This document shows positions 27,133 through 35,522 of a stretch of 64,000 nucleotides of DNA, one piece after another. Position numbers and translations under genes: made by a program. The notes beneath the pieces are model-generated. The model made no database searches. It had not been told where the DNA came from and worked only from the letters and a program-made list of their open reading frames with translations. The DNA comes from Kumtagia ephedrae. GTDB taxonomy: Bacteria > Pseudomonadota > Alphaproteobacteria > Rhizobiales > Rhizobiaceae. The number at the start of each line of letters is the position of its first letter. The stretch's first letter is position 1. The stretch spans positions 1 to 64,000 of the forward strand of contig NZ_PXYK01000001.1 of the NCBI RefSeq assembly GCF_003012745.1, written 5' to 3'.

Positions 27133-28977
27133 ATGAACAAAACTTCGGATGCGGGCAAGCCGGGCGCTGCCGACAGGAATGGCGCCGAGACGGCATCCGT
27201 GGAGCAGTACCTCGTCAAGGATCCGGAACGCTTCGCCCTCAACATCGCCCGCATGGTCGAGCAGGCCGGCAAGGCCGCCGCCGCCTGGGCCGAGCCGCGC
27301 GAGAAAGGCGAAGTGCGCGACACCGTCGCCGAGCCGGCCGTCGACATGGTCAAGACGTTCTCCAAGCTGACGGAATACTGGCTGTCCGATCCGCAGCGCG
27401 CCCTGGAGGCGCAGACGCGGCTGTTCGCCGGATACATGAACGTCTGGACCAGCGCCATCCATAAGGCGGGCGGCGAGCCGGCCGCCGACGCGGTGAAGCC
27501 GGACAAGGGTGACAAGCGCTTCCTGGACCCGGACTGGGGCCGCAACGCCTTTTTCGACTTCCTCAAGCAGGCCTATCTCGTCACCTCCCGCTGGGCGGGC
27601 GATCTGGTCGAGCAGGCGGAAGGCCTCGACGAGCACACCAAGCACAAGGCGTCCTTCTATGTGAAGCAGGTCTCCAACGCCCTGTCGCCGTCGAATTTCA
27701 TCCTCACCAACCCCGAACTGTTCCGCGAGACGGTGGCCAGCAGCGGCGAGAACCTGGTGCGCGGCATGAAGATGCTGGCCGAGGACATCGTGGCCGGGCG
27801 TGGCGACCTGAAACTCCGTCAGGCCGACTACACGCCGTTCGAGATCGGCCGCAACGTCGCCGTGACGCCCGGCAAGGTGATCGGCCGCAGCGACGTGGCG
27901 GAGATCCTGCAATACGAGCCGACGACCGACAAGGTGCTGAAGCGGCCGCTGCTGATCTGCCCGCCCTGGATCAACAAGTACTACATCCTCGACCTCAACC
28001 CGCAGAAATCCTTCATCGGCTGGGCTCTCGACCAGGGCCACACGGTCTTCGTCATCTCCTGGGTCAACCCCGACCAGCGGCACGGCATGAAGGGCTGGGA
28101 GGCCTATGTCCGCGAAGGGCTGCAATACGGGCTGGACTGCGTGGAGACGGCGACGGGCGAGAAGAAGGTCAATGCCATCGGCTACTGCGTCGGCGGCACG
28201 CTGCTGGCGGCGGGGCTCGCCCTGCTCGCGCAGGAGGGCGACGACCGCATCGCCTCGGCAACATTCTTCGCCACCCAGGTCGACTTCACCCATGCGGGCG
28301 ACCTGAAGGTGTTCGTCGACGAGGACCAGATCGCCGCGCTCGAGCGTGCCATGAACGAGAAGGGATTCCTCGAAGGCACGAAGATGGCGACCGCCTTCAA
28401 CATGCTGCGCTCGGGCGACCTGATCTGGCCCTATTTCGTCAACAACTACCTGCGCGGCAAGGATCCCCTGCCCTTCGACCTGCTCTACTGGAACGCCGAT
28501 TCCACCCGGATGGCCGCAGCCAACCACTCCTTCTACCTGCGCAACTGCTATCTGGAGAACAATCTCACCGCGGGGCGGATGGAGATCGCCGGCCGGCAGC
28601 TCTCGCTCGCCGACGTGACCATCCCGGTCTACAATCTTGCCACACGCGAGGACCACATCGCGCCGCCGCGCTCGGTCTTCGTCGGGTCGAAATTTTTCGG
28701 CGGGCCGGTGGAGTTCGTGATGGCCGGCTCGGGCCATATCGCCGGCGTCGTCAATCCGCCCGCGCTGAACAAGTATCAGTTCTGGACCGGCGGCCGGGCG
28801 ACGGGCAGTTTTGACGAGTGGGTTGCCGGCGCCAGCGAGAATGCGGGCTCCTGGTGGCCGCACTGGCAGAAATGGATCGAGCGGCAGGACGCGAAGAAGG
28901 TGCCGGCGCGCAAGCCCGGCGCGCATGGCAAGGTCCTCGGCGACGCGCCGGGAACCTATGTCAAGGTGCGCGTGTGA
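27133..28977 (+). CDS. phaC: Class I poly(3-hydroxyalkanoate) polymerase
   Basis: The 614-residue PHA synthase polymerises (R)-3-hydroxyacyl-CoA into storage granules. The nucleophile cysteine (about residue 352) is in the lipase-like box GYCVGG, the catalytic Asp in REDHIAPP and the His in [12 protein letters not shown]; the N-terminal PhaC_N domain precedes them. Length fits class I. The ATG at 27133 is 12 bases after GGGAGG; a GTG at 27124 is a close alternative. phaR or phaP are not adjacent, while a lipoprotein gene is divergent. Confidence 0.95.
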   Translation: MNKTSDAGKPGAADRNGAETASVEQYLVKDPERFALNIARMVEQAGKAAAAWAEPREKGEVRDTVAEPAVDMVKTFSKLTEYWLSDPQRALEAQTRLFAGYMNVWTSAIHKAGGEPAADAVKPDKGDKRFLDPDWGRNAFFDFLKQAYLVTSRWAGDLVEQAEGLDEHTKHKASFYVKQVSNALSPSNFILTNPELFRETVASSGENLVRGMKMLAEDIVAGRGDLKLRQADYTPFEIGRNVAVTPGKVIGRSDVAEILQYEPTTDKVLKRPLLICPPWINKYYILDLNPQKSFIGWALDQGHTVFVISWVNPDQRHGMKGWEAYVREGLQYGLDCVETATGEKKVNAIGYCVGGTLLAAGLALLAQEGDDRIASATFFATQVDFTHAGDLKVFVDEDQIAALERAMNEKGFLEGTKMATAFNMLRSGDLIWPYFVNNYLRGKDPLPFDLLYWNADSTRMAAANHSFYLRNCYLENNLTAGRMEIAGRQLSLADVTIPVYNLATREDHIAPPRSVFVGSKFFGGPVEFVMAGSGHIAGVVNPPALNKYQFWTGGRATGSFDEWVAGASENAGSWWPHWQKWIERQDAKKVPARKPGAHGKVLGDAPGTYVKVRV

Positions 28978-29176
28978 GGCAGCCGCCCGCGGCCGGCGGC
29001 CACTGCCTAAAAAGCCGGCAGAATCATGGCGCGACCATGATGCCGCCTCATTTGCTCCCTAGCTGGATTCTGGTTAAAAATCACGAATCACGCGTGCGCC
29101 TCTCGAAGGCGTGACTCATAGTTGAAATCGATACTATGCCGGCGGGCGGGACCGGCACCACGCGAGGGATTTCGGT

Positions 29177-30439
29177 TTGCGAGTACGGGGACAACGTAGC
29201 GCACGAGGGGGAAGCTTTACCGTCATCGGAGCCCTGGTCTCCGTCCTGCTCGCGTCCTGCACGTCCGCGACCGATCCAAATCTCGATGTGAACGGCTTCA
29301 ATTCGGCGGCGATGACGGCGCCCGCGCCTGCCGACGGCACCAACCGCCTGGCCAGCTCCGGCAAGGCAACGGCCGCGACCGAAGCTCAGGGCGACGCCGA
29401 GCTCCCTGCCCGGGCTGCCGCCGTTCCCGCTACCTCCACGCAGCAGCCGAAACCCGCGCAGCAGACGGCCGAGGCCGCCGCGGCGCCGGCCGAAGCCGCC
29501 GCCGCGGAGAAGCCGGCCGAGCCAGGCGCCATCCAGTCGGCAGGGGCGGAAGGCGAACAGCCGGCGCAGACGGCGGACGCTTCCGCCAGGCCGGGCGCAA
29601 ACGACAAGACTGCCGGCGAAGCCAAGGCACAGGTGGTCGCCAGCGCCGCCGAATGGCCCCAGACCGCAGCGCCGCCACCCAAGAAGAAGGGGCTCCTCTC
29701 CTTCTTCGGCTCCACGCCGGCATCCGCGGCTCCCTCGCCGATCGTCCGCCAGGATCGCGACTCGGCCGCCACCCCCGCCAGGGACCAGGCGAAGACCTTC
29801 ATCGAGAACCGCCCCGCCCGGGCCGCCGCCGAAGCGGGCGAGACGAAGCGCGAGGCGGAAAAAACCGCCAAACCCATCATCGACCTCGAAGCGGCACCGA
29901 ACCGCAAACCGGTCCAGCTGGCTTCCTTGGGCGGCGAGAACGGCAACGGCCTGCCCGGCGTGCGCACCACCGCGCTGTTCGAGATCAAGCGCAAGTCCGG
30001 CATAGACGACGACAGTGACATCGACCTGCACGAGGAAGAAGGTCCGGGCGTCATCCTGGCATCGGCAGCCGGCATGGCGCGGCTCGCGCCGAACGGCCTG
30101 CTCAAGCAGACGGAGAGCGTCGACGTCGCCTGCCTGAAGCCGTCGCTGGTGCGCGTGCTGAAGACGATCGAGCGGCGCTTCGGCAGGAAGCTGATCGTGA
30201 CGTCAGGATACCGCAGCCGCTCCTACAACATGCGGGTGCGCGGCGCCAAGAACTCCCAGCACATGTATTGCGCGGCCGCCGACATCCAGGTGCCGGGCGT
30301 CAGCAAGTGGGAGCTGGCCAAATTCGCCCGCTCCATGCAGGGCCGTGGCGGCGTCGGCACCTATTGCCACACCAATTCCGTGCATGTCGACATCGGGCCG
30401 GAGCGCGACTGGAACTGGCGCTGCCGGCGCGGTTCATAA
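29177..30439 (+). CDS. Peptidase M15-like cell-wall hydrolase with lipoprotein signal
   Basis: A TTG start at 29177, six bases after GAGGGA, begins a 420-residue protein with an N-terminal signal and lipobox-like LLASC. A long disordered Ala/Pro/Glu-rich stretch (about 40-300) leads to the C-terminal peptidase_M15_3-type domain: VTSGYRSRSYN, then the metal site in NSQHMYCAAADI and HTNSVHVDIG. This family cleaves peptide stems of peptidoglycan. An envelope-anchored reach across the periplasm is implied by the long linker. It is next to tRNA-Glu. Confidence 0.85.
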   Translation: MRVRGQRSARGGSFTVIGALVSVLLASCTSATDPNLDVNGFNSAAMTAPAPADGTNRLASSGKATAATEAQGDAELPARAAAVPATSTQQPKPAQQTAEAAAAPAEAAAAEKPAEPGAIQSAGAEGEQPAQTADASARPGANDKTAGEAKAQVVASAAEWPQTAAPPPKKKGLLSFFGSTPASAAPSPIVRQDRDSAATPARDQAKTFIENRPARAAAEAGETKREAEKTAKPIIDLEAAPNRKPVQLASLGGENGNGLPGVRTTALFEIKRKSGIDDDSDIDLHEEEGPGVILASAAGMARLAPNGLLKQTESVDVACLKPSLVRVLKTIERRFGRKLIVTSGYRSRSYNMRVRGAKNSQHMYCAAADIQVPGVSKWELAKFARSMQGRGGVGTYCHTNSVHVDIGPERDWNWRCRRGS

Positions 30440-30503
30440 GGCCGAAAAACTTTGACGACGCGGGTTGCCGACCCGTTGGAAGCCCACTATAAGCCGCGTC
30501 GCT

Positions 30504-30579
30504 GCGCCCATCGTCTAGCGGTCTAGGACGCCGCCCTTTCACGGCGGAAACACGGGTTCGATTCCCGTTGGGCGTGCCA
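30504..30579 (+). tRNA. tRNA-Glu (anticodon TTC)
   Basis: Acceptor GCGCCCA (30504-30510) pairs with TGGGCGT (30569-30575, first pair G-U), the anticodon arm CCGCC-CTTTCAC-GGCGG carries TTC, the T-loop reads GTTCGAT, and CCA is encoded at 30577-30579. The D-arm has the GTCTAGCGGTCTAGGAC form typical of tRNA-Glu. Confidence 0.96.
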
Positions 30580-30635
30580 TCGCAATCGCGATTGCCGGCA
30601 CCGTTCGGCCGATGGCCTGGAATGCCGTTGCCGCC

Positions 30636-31733
30636 TCAGATCACCACGAAATCCGCCGACGTCATGGCGTAGCCATTGTCGATGTGGGCGAACAAAACCC
30701 TGCCGCCGGCGCCCGAGCCGTTGCTGTCGTAGAACAGGTTGCCCGCCGCCTGGTCGTAGAGGATGCGGTCGTCCGCATCCACTGCGGCGATGTTGAGGTT
30801 CTTGAAGCGTTCGGGCGCGAGCGCGCCCGTCGCAGCCAGCGCGGCGAAATAGGCGTTGTCCAGTTGGATGGTATCGGCGCCGTTGAAATCCTTGATCGTG
30901 TCGACGTTGGTCGCCGCGTTCAGCGGGGAGTTGAAGACGAAATTGTCGGCGCCGTTGCCGCCATACAGCGTGTCGTTGCCCCGGTAGCCCTTGAGCGTGT
31001 CGGCGCCCGCGCCGCCGGCGATGATGTCGTTGGTCTCGTTGGCCCCGTACAGATAATCGTTGAAGTTCGAGCCGACCAGCCGCTCGATCGATTCATAAGT
31101 GTCGCCGGCGGCGTCCCCGGCATTGACCGCCGGATTGGCAAGGCTCGCGATCACGCGCTGGGCGGCGCCGGCGTAGGATGCCGTGTCCGTACCGGTACCG
31201 CCGGCGAGGAAGTCGCCGCCCGCGCCACCGGTGAGCGTATCGTTGCCGGCATCGCCGAAAAGTTCATCTTTGCCGGTCAGGCCGAACAGGCTGTCATTGC
31301 CGGAATTGCCGTTGATCTCGTCGCCCGACAGCCCGCCGGTGATGGTGTCGGCCGCGGCGCTGCCGTTGAAGGTCCAGGCCTGGCCCTCGATGAATGTCCG
31401 CAGCGTGCTGGCATTGCCGTAGACGAACAAGCCGTAGAAGTCGTTGACCGTGATCGCGAGGCCGGTCATCTCGGCCACCGCATAGCCCTCCGCGGTGACG
31501 ATGCGGAAGCCCGTCACTGTGCCGGTGTTGTAGGGATACCATTCCTCGTCGTCGTAGTAGCCGCTGAGCCCGGTCCCCAGGACCTGCAGATGGATACCCT
31601 CGATCGAGAATATCCCGTAGCCGAAGTTGAAATAGGTCGAATCGCCCGCAAAGGTATGTTGGCCCGACCGGGTGGTGATGTTGGTGAACAGCGTCTCCGG
31701 ATTGCCGGGCGCGAACTGCGTCATCGTGGGCAT
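30636..31733 (-). CDS. RTX-repeat calcium-binding protein, probable type I secretion substrate
   Basis: The 365-residue protein has no signal peptide. An N-terminal domain of about 130 residues is followed by glycine-aspartate nonapeptides (GNDSLFGLTGKDELFGDAG and GNDTLTGGAGGDFLAGGTG, then ADTLKGYRGNDTLYGGNGAD) that bind calcium as a beta-roll. The C-terminus resembles the M10_C/serralysin-type tail used by type I secretion. GGGAGA lies six bases before the ATG. No transporter genes are nearby. It is convergent with tRNA-Glu. The N-terminal domain is unrecognised, so the activity is unknown. Confidence 0.87.
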   Translation of the reverse strand: MPTMTQFAPGNPETLFTNITTRSGQHTFAGDSTYFNFGYGIFSIEGIHLQVLGTGLSGYYDDEEWYPYNTGTVTGFRIVTAEGYAVAEMTGLAITVNDFYGLFVYGNASTLRTFIEGQAWTFNGSAAADTITGGLSGDEINGNSGNDSLFGLTGKDELFGDAGNDTLTGGAGGDFLAGGTGTDTASYAGAAQRVIASLANPAVNAGDAAGDTYESIERLVGSNFNDYLYGANETNDIIAGGAGADTLKGYRGNDTLYGGNGADNFVFNSPLNAATNVDTIKDFNGADTIQLDNAYFAALAATGALAPERFKNLNIAAVDADDRILYDQAAGNLFYDSNGSGAGGRVLFAHIDNGYAMTSADFVVI

Positions 31734-32092
31734 GAAACGTCTCCCGCGGCGGGATCACTCATCCCGCTCCCTGGTTTCGCCCCAAGCTCAGCATGGACCG
31801 AAAGGCAATGGAAGGCAAGATCAACGATGGTTTTTGCAGTAGCCTCCAGATAAAGCGGACATCCTGAAGTTTATTTTCGCAAGAAATTCAGATTTTCCGT
31901 CGCATGGCGGAGCAAAATGGCCGAAGCCCCTCCGCAGATCCAAGCGCGCGGGGCCGGCGAGCTGATCGCTTCCATCAGGCCTCCCGCGGAGCCGTTGCCA
32001 CGCTTTGCCCTTGAAGCTTTGGCGTTCCGGTGTCACATGAGGCGACTGTTCAACTTTCACGCTTGCAAGAACCCGACACGTCCGACGAAGCC
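31734..32092. other. Divergent intergenic region, RTX gene / map
   Basis: 359 bases, distinctly AT-richer around 31820-31900 than the coding DNA, as expected for promoters. A short hairpin GCGGGAT-N5-ATCCCGC at 31749-31767 lies in the RTX leader. A GTG at 32030 is in frame with map but the sequence between has no family likeness. Confidence 0.4.
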
Positions 32093-32920
32093 ATGGTCAT
32101 CTATCTCGACGCCGACGCCGCGCCGGCCCGCAACACCGGCCAGATCAAGCTCTATGGCGACGACGCGTTCGCCGGCATGCGCAAGGCCTGCCAGCTGACC
32201 GCGCGCTGCCTGGACGAACTGGTCGGCATCGTCGCCCCGGGCGTGACCACCGACGAGATCGACCGCTTCGTCTTCGCGTTCGGCATGGACCACGGCGCGC
32301 TGCCGGCCACGCTGAACTATCGCGGCTATACCAAGTCCACCTGCACCTCCATCAACCATGTCGTCTGCCACGGCATCCCCGACGGCAAGCCGCTGCGCGA
32401 GGGCGACATCGTCAACATCGACGTCACCTACATCCTCGACGGATGGCATGGCGATTCCAGCCGCATGTACCCAGTCGGCACGATCAAGCGTGCGGCCGAA
32501 CGCCTGCTGGAAGTGACCCACGAATGCCTGATGCGCGGCGTGGCGGCGGTGAAGCCCGGCGCCCGCACCGGCGCGATCGGCGCGGCGATCCAGAAATTCG
32601 CCGAGGCCGAGCGCTGCTCGGTGGTGCGCGACTTCTGCGGCCACGGCGTCGGCCGGCTGTTCCACGACGCGCCCAACATCCTGCACTACGGCAATGCCAA
32701 CGAGGGCGTCGAGATGCGGCCCGGCATGATCTTCACCATCGAGCCGATGATCAATCTCGGTCGTCCGCATGTGAAGGTGCTGTCGGACGGCTGGACCGCT
32801 GTCACCCGCGACCGCTCGCTGTCGGCGCAGTACGAGCACACGGTCGGCGTGACCGCCGGCGGCTGCGAGGTCTTCACCCTGTCGCCCGCCGGCCTCGACC
32901 GCCCCGGCCTGCCCGGCTGA
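32093..32920 (+). CDS. map: Methionine aminopeptidase, type I
   Basis: The 275-residue enzyme removes the initiator methionine. All five metal ligands are seen: Asp in VNIDVTYI and DGWHGDSSRM, His in CGHGVGRLFHD, Glu in TIEPMI and Glu in QYEHTV; His of VCHGIPDG is the catalytic one. The ATG at 32093 fits the usual alphaproteobacterial beginning (YLDADAAPARNTGQIKLYG). It is followed by radC on the same strand, an arrangement common in rhizobia. Confidence 0.96.
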   Translation: MVIYLDADAAPARNTGQIKLYGDDAFAGMRKACQLTARCLDELVGIVAPGVTTDEIDRFVFAFGMDHGALPATLNYRGYTKSTCTSINHVVCHGIPDGKPLREGDIVNIDVTYILDGWHGDSSRMYPVGTIKRAAERLLEVTHECLMRGVAAVKPGARTGAIGAAIQKFAEAERCSVVRDFCGHGVGRLFHDAPNILHYGNANEGVEMRPGMIFTIEPMINLGRPHVKVLSDGWTAVTRDRSLSAQYEHTVGVTAGGCEVFTLSPAGLDRPGLPG

Positions 32921-33014
32921 GGCGCGCTTCGCCAGCAGCCTTCGCGCTCCGGCAAAGCACCGTTTCCTTCCAAAGCCATCATGGTAAGCTCACATCTCGA
33001 CCGTGGGGGCGGAC

Positions 33015-33758
33015 ATGGCGGACAAGGACGACGAACGCGGTTCCTTCGGCGAGCAGCCGCTGGCCGTTGGCTCCGCCAAGCCGCCGAAGCCGCATCATGC
33101 CGGGCACCGCGACCGGCTGCGGCAGCGTTTCCGCGAGGCCGGCGCCGGGGCGCTTGCCGATTACGAACTGCTCGAACTGCTGCTGTTCCGTTCGATACCG
33201 CGCGCCGACACCAAGGCGCGCGCGAAGGTTCTGCTGAAGAAATTCGGTTCGCTGGCGGAAGTGCTCGGCGCGCCGGAGCATCTGCTGCGCGAGGTGGAGG
33301 ATGTCGGAGAAGCCGCGGCTCTCGATCTCAAGATCGTGGCCGCCGCCGCCCAGCGCATGGCGCGCGGCGAGATCAAGGGCCGCGAGATCCTGTCGTCATG
33401 GATGCAGGTGCTCGACTACTGCCGCGCCGCAATGGCCTTCGAGGACCGCGAGCAGTTCCGCATCCTGTTCCTCGACAAGAAGAACGCCCTGATTGCCGAC
33501 GAGGTCCAGCAGACGGGAACCGTCGACCACACGCCCGTCTATCCGCGCGAGGTGGTGCGCCGCGCCCTCGAACTGTCGGCGACGGCGGTCATCCTGGTCC
33601 ACAACCATCCCTCCGGCGACCCGACGCCGTCGCGCGCCGACATCGAGATGACCAAGACCATCATCGCCTCCGCCAAGCCGCTCGGCATTTCGGTTCACGA
33701 CCACATCATCATCGGCAAGAAGGCGCATGCCAGCATGAAGGGGCTGCTGCTGATTTAG
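33015..33758 (+). CDS. radC: RadC/JAB-domain protein
   Basis: The 247-residue product has a helix-hairpin-helix region ([19 protein letters not shown]) and the JAMM metalloprotease-like motif [14 protein letters not shown] near residue 198. RadC proteins were once linked to DNA repair, but this role is not supported and the function is unknown. The ATG at 33015 has a G-rich stretch just upstream; a GTG at 33003 is possible. Notably, its TAG stop (33756-33758) shares its AG with the first unit of the downstream 8-bp repeat array, so the array forms the end of the gene. Confidence 0.93.
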   Translation: MADKDDERGSFGEQPLAVGSAKPPKPHHAGHRDRLRQRFREAGAGALADYELLELLLFRSIPRADTKARAKVLLKKFGSLAEVLGAPEHLLREVEDVGEAAALDLKIVAAAAQRMARGEIKGREILSSWMQVLDYCRAAMAFEDREQFRILFLDKKNALIADEVQQTGTVDHTPVYPREVVRRALELSATAVILVHNHPSGDPTPSRADIEMTKTIIASAKPLGISVHDHIIIGKKAHASMKGLLLI

Positions 33759-33855
33759 GGCAGTAGGGCAGTAGGGCAGTAGGGCAGTAGGGCAGTAGGG
33801 CAGTAGGGCAGTAGGGCAGTAGGGCAGTAGGGCAGTAGGGCAGTAGGGCAGTAGG
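33757..33855 (+). repeat. Tandem array (AGGGCAGT)x12 plus AGG
   Basis: Twelve exact copies of an 8-bp unit run from 33757 to 33852, followed by a partial AGG. There are no mismatches. GGG runs are spaced by five bases, so the plus strand matches the G3N5 pattern of G-quadruplexes. Because 8 is not a multiple of 3, the TAG in the repeat falls in all three frames every 24 bases. The final AGG plus A gives an AGGA Shine-Dalgarno for the next gene. Confidence 0.98.
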
Positions 33856-33861
33856 AAAAGA

Positions 33862-34230
33862 ATGCCCGAGCGAATTGATTCGTACAGGGATCTCGTCGTC
33901 TGGCAGCAGGCGATGGATTTGGCCGTGGCTGTGTATGCCACCACCAGAACCTGGCCGAAGGAAGAACTCTACGGGCTGACAAGCCAAGTTCGTCGGGCCG
34001 CCGCTTCTGTTCCGGCCAACATCGCCGAAGGCTACGGCCGCGAAAATCTCGGCTCCTATCAGCAGTTCTTGAGAATTGCACAGGGCTCGCTGAAGGAAAT
34101 GGAGACCCATCTGTTGATTGCCGAACGGATAGACATAGCTCGGCGAGACACCATACGCCCTCTTATGGATAGCAGCGAAAGCGTTGGAAAATTGCTGCGG
34201 CTCCTGATTCGAAAACTCTCGAACGAATAA
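33862..34230 (+). CDS. Four-helix-bundle protein, S23/IVP-like
   Basis: A 122-residue protein of the family found as S23 proteins in 23S rRNA intervening sequences and related to the Avd accessory protein of diversity-generating retroelements. Signature segments are YRDLVVWQQAMDLAVAVY, TSQVRRAAASVPANIAEGYG and LRIAQGSLKEMETHLLIAER. These proteins are basic helical bundles that form pentamers and may bind nucleic acid. No reverse transcriptase or rRNA gene is near. The ATG lies six bases after the repeat array, which supplies its ribosome binding site, and a second array begins two bases after the stop. Confidence 0.9.
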   Translation: MPERIDSYRDLVVWQQAMDLAVAVYATTRTWPKEELYGLTSQVRRAAASVPANIAEGYGRENLGSYQQFLRIAQGSLKEMETHLLIAERIDIARRDTIRPLMDSSESVGKLLRLLIRKLSNE

Positions 34231-34231
34231 C

Positions 34232-34287
34232 CCCTACTGCCCTACTGCCCTACTGCCCTACTGCCCTACTGCCCTACTGCCCTACTG
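34232..34287 (-). repeat. Inverse tandem array, 7 copies of CCCTACTG
   Basis: Seven exact copies of CCCTACTG, which is the reverse complement of CAGTAGGG, the same unit as the array at 33757 in the other orientation. It begins two bases after the stop of the S23-like gene and ends one base before the stop of the convergent reductase gene. For a ribosome coming from that side the array again presents TAG in every frame. Confidence 0.98.
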
Positions 34288-34288
34288 C

Positions 34289-35341
34289 TCACGGACACGG
34301 ATTGCCAAACCGCTGGTGCAGCCCGTCGACCGCCTCCTGCATCTCCCTCGTCCACTGGACCTCCGCGGCGGCCAGCGCCGTCTCGAGCTGCGGCATGCTA
34401 GTGGCGCCGATGATGCTCGAGGTCACGACAGGCTGGCTGAGCACGAAGGCGGCGGCGAACAGCGCCGGCTCCAGGCCGAACGACTGCGCCAGATCGCAAT
34501 AGGCGAGGATCGCCTCGGCGGCGTGCGGCGTCTCGTAGCGCTGGCCGCGGTTGAACAGCGTCGTGCGCGCGCCGGCCGGCCGCGCCCCGTGATTGTATTT
34601 TCCGGTGAGATAGCCCTGCGCGAGCGGCGAATAGGCGAGCAGGCTGACATCCTCGCGGTCGGCGACCTCGGCGAGATTCACCTCGAAGGTGCGGTTGAGC
34701 AGATTGTAGGCGTTCTGGATGGAGGCGACACGCGGCCCCCGCCCCTGCTCCGCCTCGAACAGAAAGCGCATGACGCCCCAGGAGCTCTCGTTCGAAACGC
34801 CGAGATGGCGGATCTTTCCCGCCTTCACCAGCTCGTCGAAGACGGACAGCGTCTCGGCGATCGGCGTCTCGTCCTCGTCGCGGCCGGCCGGCCATTTGCC
34901 GACGCGCGTCGGGTTCGAACCCCACGGCACCTGCCGCTCGGGGAAATGGATCTGGTAGAGGTCGACATGGTCGGTCTCAAGGCGGGCCAGCGACTTGTCG
35001 ATGGCATCGAGAATGTCCGCCCGCACCAGCCGCGACGGGCGATCGCCGCGGAACCAGTCCATGGCCGTGCGGCCGACCACCTTGGTCGCGAGAATCACGT
35101 CGCCGCGGTTGCGGCGCGCCTTCATCCACGAGCCGACGATGCGCTCGGTGCTGCCCTGCGTCTCCGCCCTGGGCGGGATCGAATAGAGTTCGGCCGTGTC
35201 GAGGAAGTTCACGCCATGCTCGAAGGCCATATCCATCTGGGCGTGGCCTTCGGCCTCGGTATTCTGCTGGCCCCAGGTCATGGTGCCCAGGCAGATTCTC
35301 GAAACGAGCAGGTCGGTACGGCCGAGGCGGCGCTTCTCCAT
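34289..35341 (-). CDS. Aldo/keto reductase, Tas-like
   Basis: The 350-residue product is a TIM-barrel NADPH-dependent oxidoreductase of the Tas/AKR11-like group. It starts MEKRRLGRTDLLVSRICLGTMTWG; the catalytic Tyr is in FLDTAELYSIPP, the Lys in ILATKVVG and the His in DLYQIHFPER. The substrate cannot be told from sequence. Its stop codon abuts the repeat array of the S23 cassette. The ATG at 35341 agrees with the family; a longer open frame upstream overlaps the neighbouring region without likeness. Confidence 0.93.
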   Translation of the reverse strand: MEKRRLGRTDLLVSRICLGTMTWGQQNTEAEGHAQMDMAFEHGVNFLDTAELYSIPPRAETQGSTERIVGSWMKARRNRGDVILATKVVGRTAMDWFRGDRPSRLVRADILDAIDKSLARLETDHVDLYQIHFPERQVPWGSNPTRVGKWPAGRDEDETPIAETLSVFDELVKAGKIRHLGVSNESSWGVMRFLFEAEQGRGPRVASIQNAYNLLNRTFEVNLAEVADREDVSLLAYSPLAQGYLTGKYNHGARPAGARTTLFNRGQRYETPHAAEAILAYCDLAQSFGLEPALFAAAFVLSQPVVTSSIIGATSMPQLETALAAAEVQWTREMQEAVDGLHQRFGNPCP

Positions 35342-35522
35342 GGCGAATTCTCCGAAATGCTTGGGATGTGGGAGCGGAACGAATGTCCGGCCGCAACCTA
35401 TCGCGAAAAGACGGGCAGCCCAAGTCCTTGAGCCTGGAAGTTCCGAGCGACCATTTCGAAATGGCTTGGCGCAGCCCTCTCTACTCTGCACGAAGTTCGC
35501 GATCGCCAGCGGATTTCGACAG

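Larger units (their letters stand above)
33757..34287. mobile_element. Cassette: inverted 8-bp repeat arrays around an S23-like gene (proposed)
   Basis: The 531-bp segment fills the entire space between the stop of radC and the stop of the convergent aldo/keto reductase gene. It consists of a direct array of AGGGCAGT, a 369-bp gene for a four-helix-bundle protein, and an array of the same unit in inverse orientation. If transcribed, the arrays could pair as a stem of up to 56 bp with the gene as loop, which recalls the intervening sequences of 23S rRNA genes that encode S23 proteins. Mobility is inferred from this architecture, not shown. Confidence 0.5.

Noticed and set aside
26934-28926. 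Long minus-strand frame antisense to phaC
   Set aside because: No domain in the translation; phaC with intact active site is on the plus strand.
30582-30595. Palindrome GCAATCGCGATTGC after tRNA-Glu
   Set aside because: Perfect but only 14 bp with no loop and no T-run; too short to support a terminator or a binding site.
33757-33855. Possible CRISPR array
   Set aside because: The repeats are 8 bp and contiguous, without spacers; this is a simple tandem array.
33396-34110. Minus-strand open frames with the repeated peptide ALLPYCPT across the cassette
   Set aside because: The periodic peptide is the translation of the 8-bp array, open in every frame when read in that direction. It has no start signal and overlaps radC and the S23-like gene.
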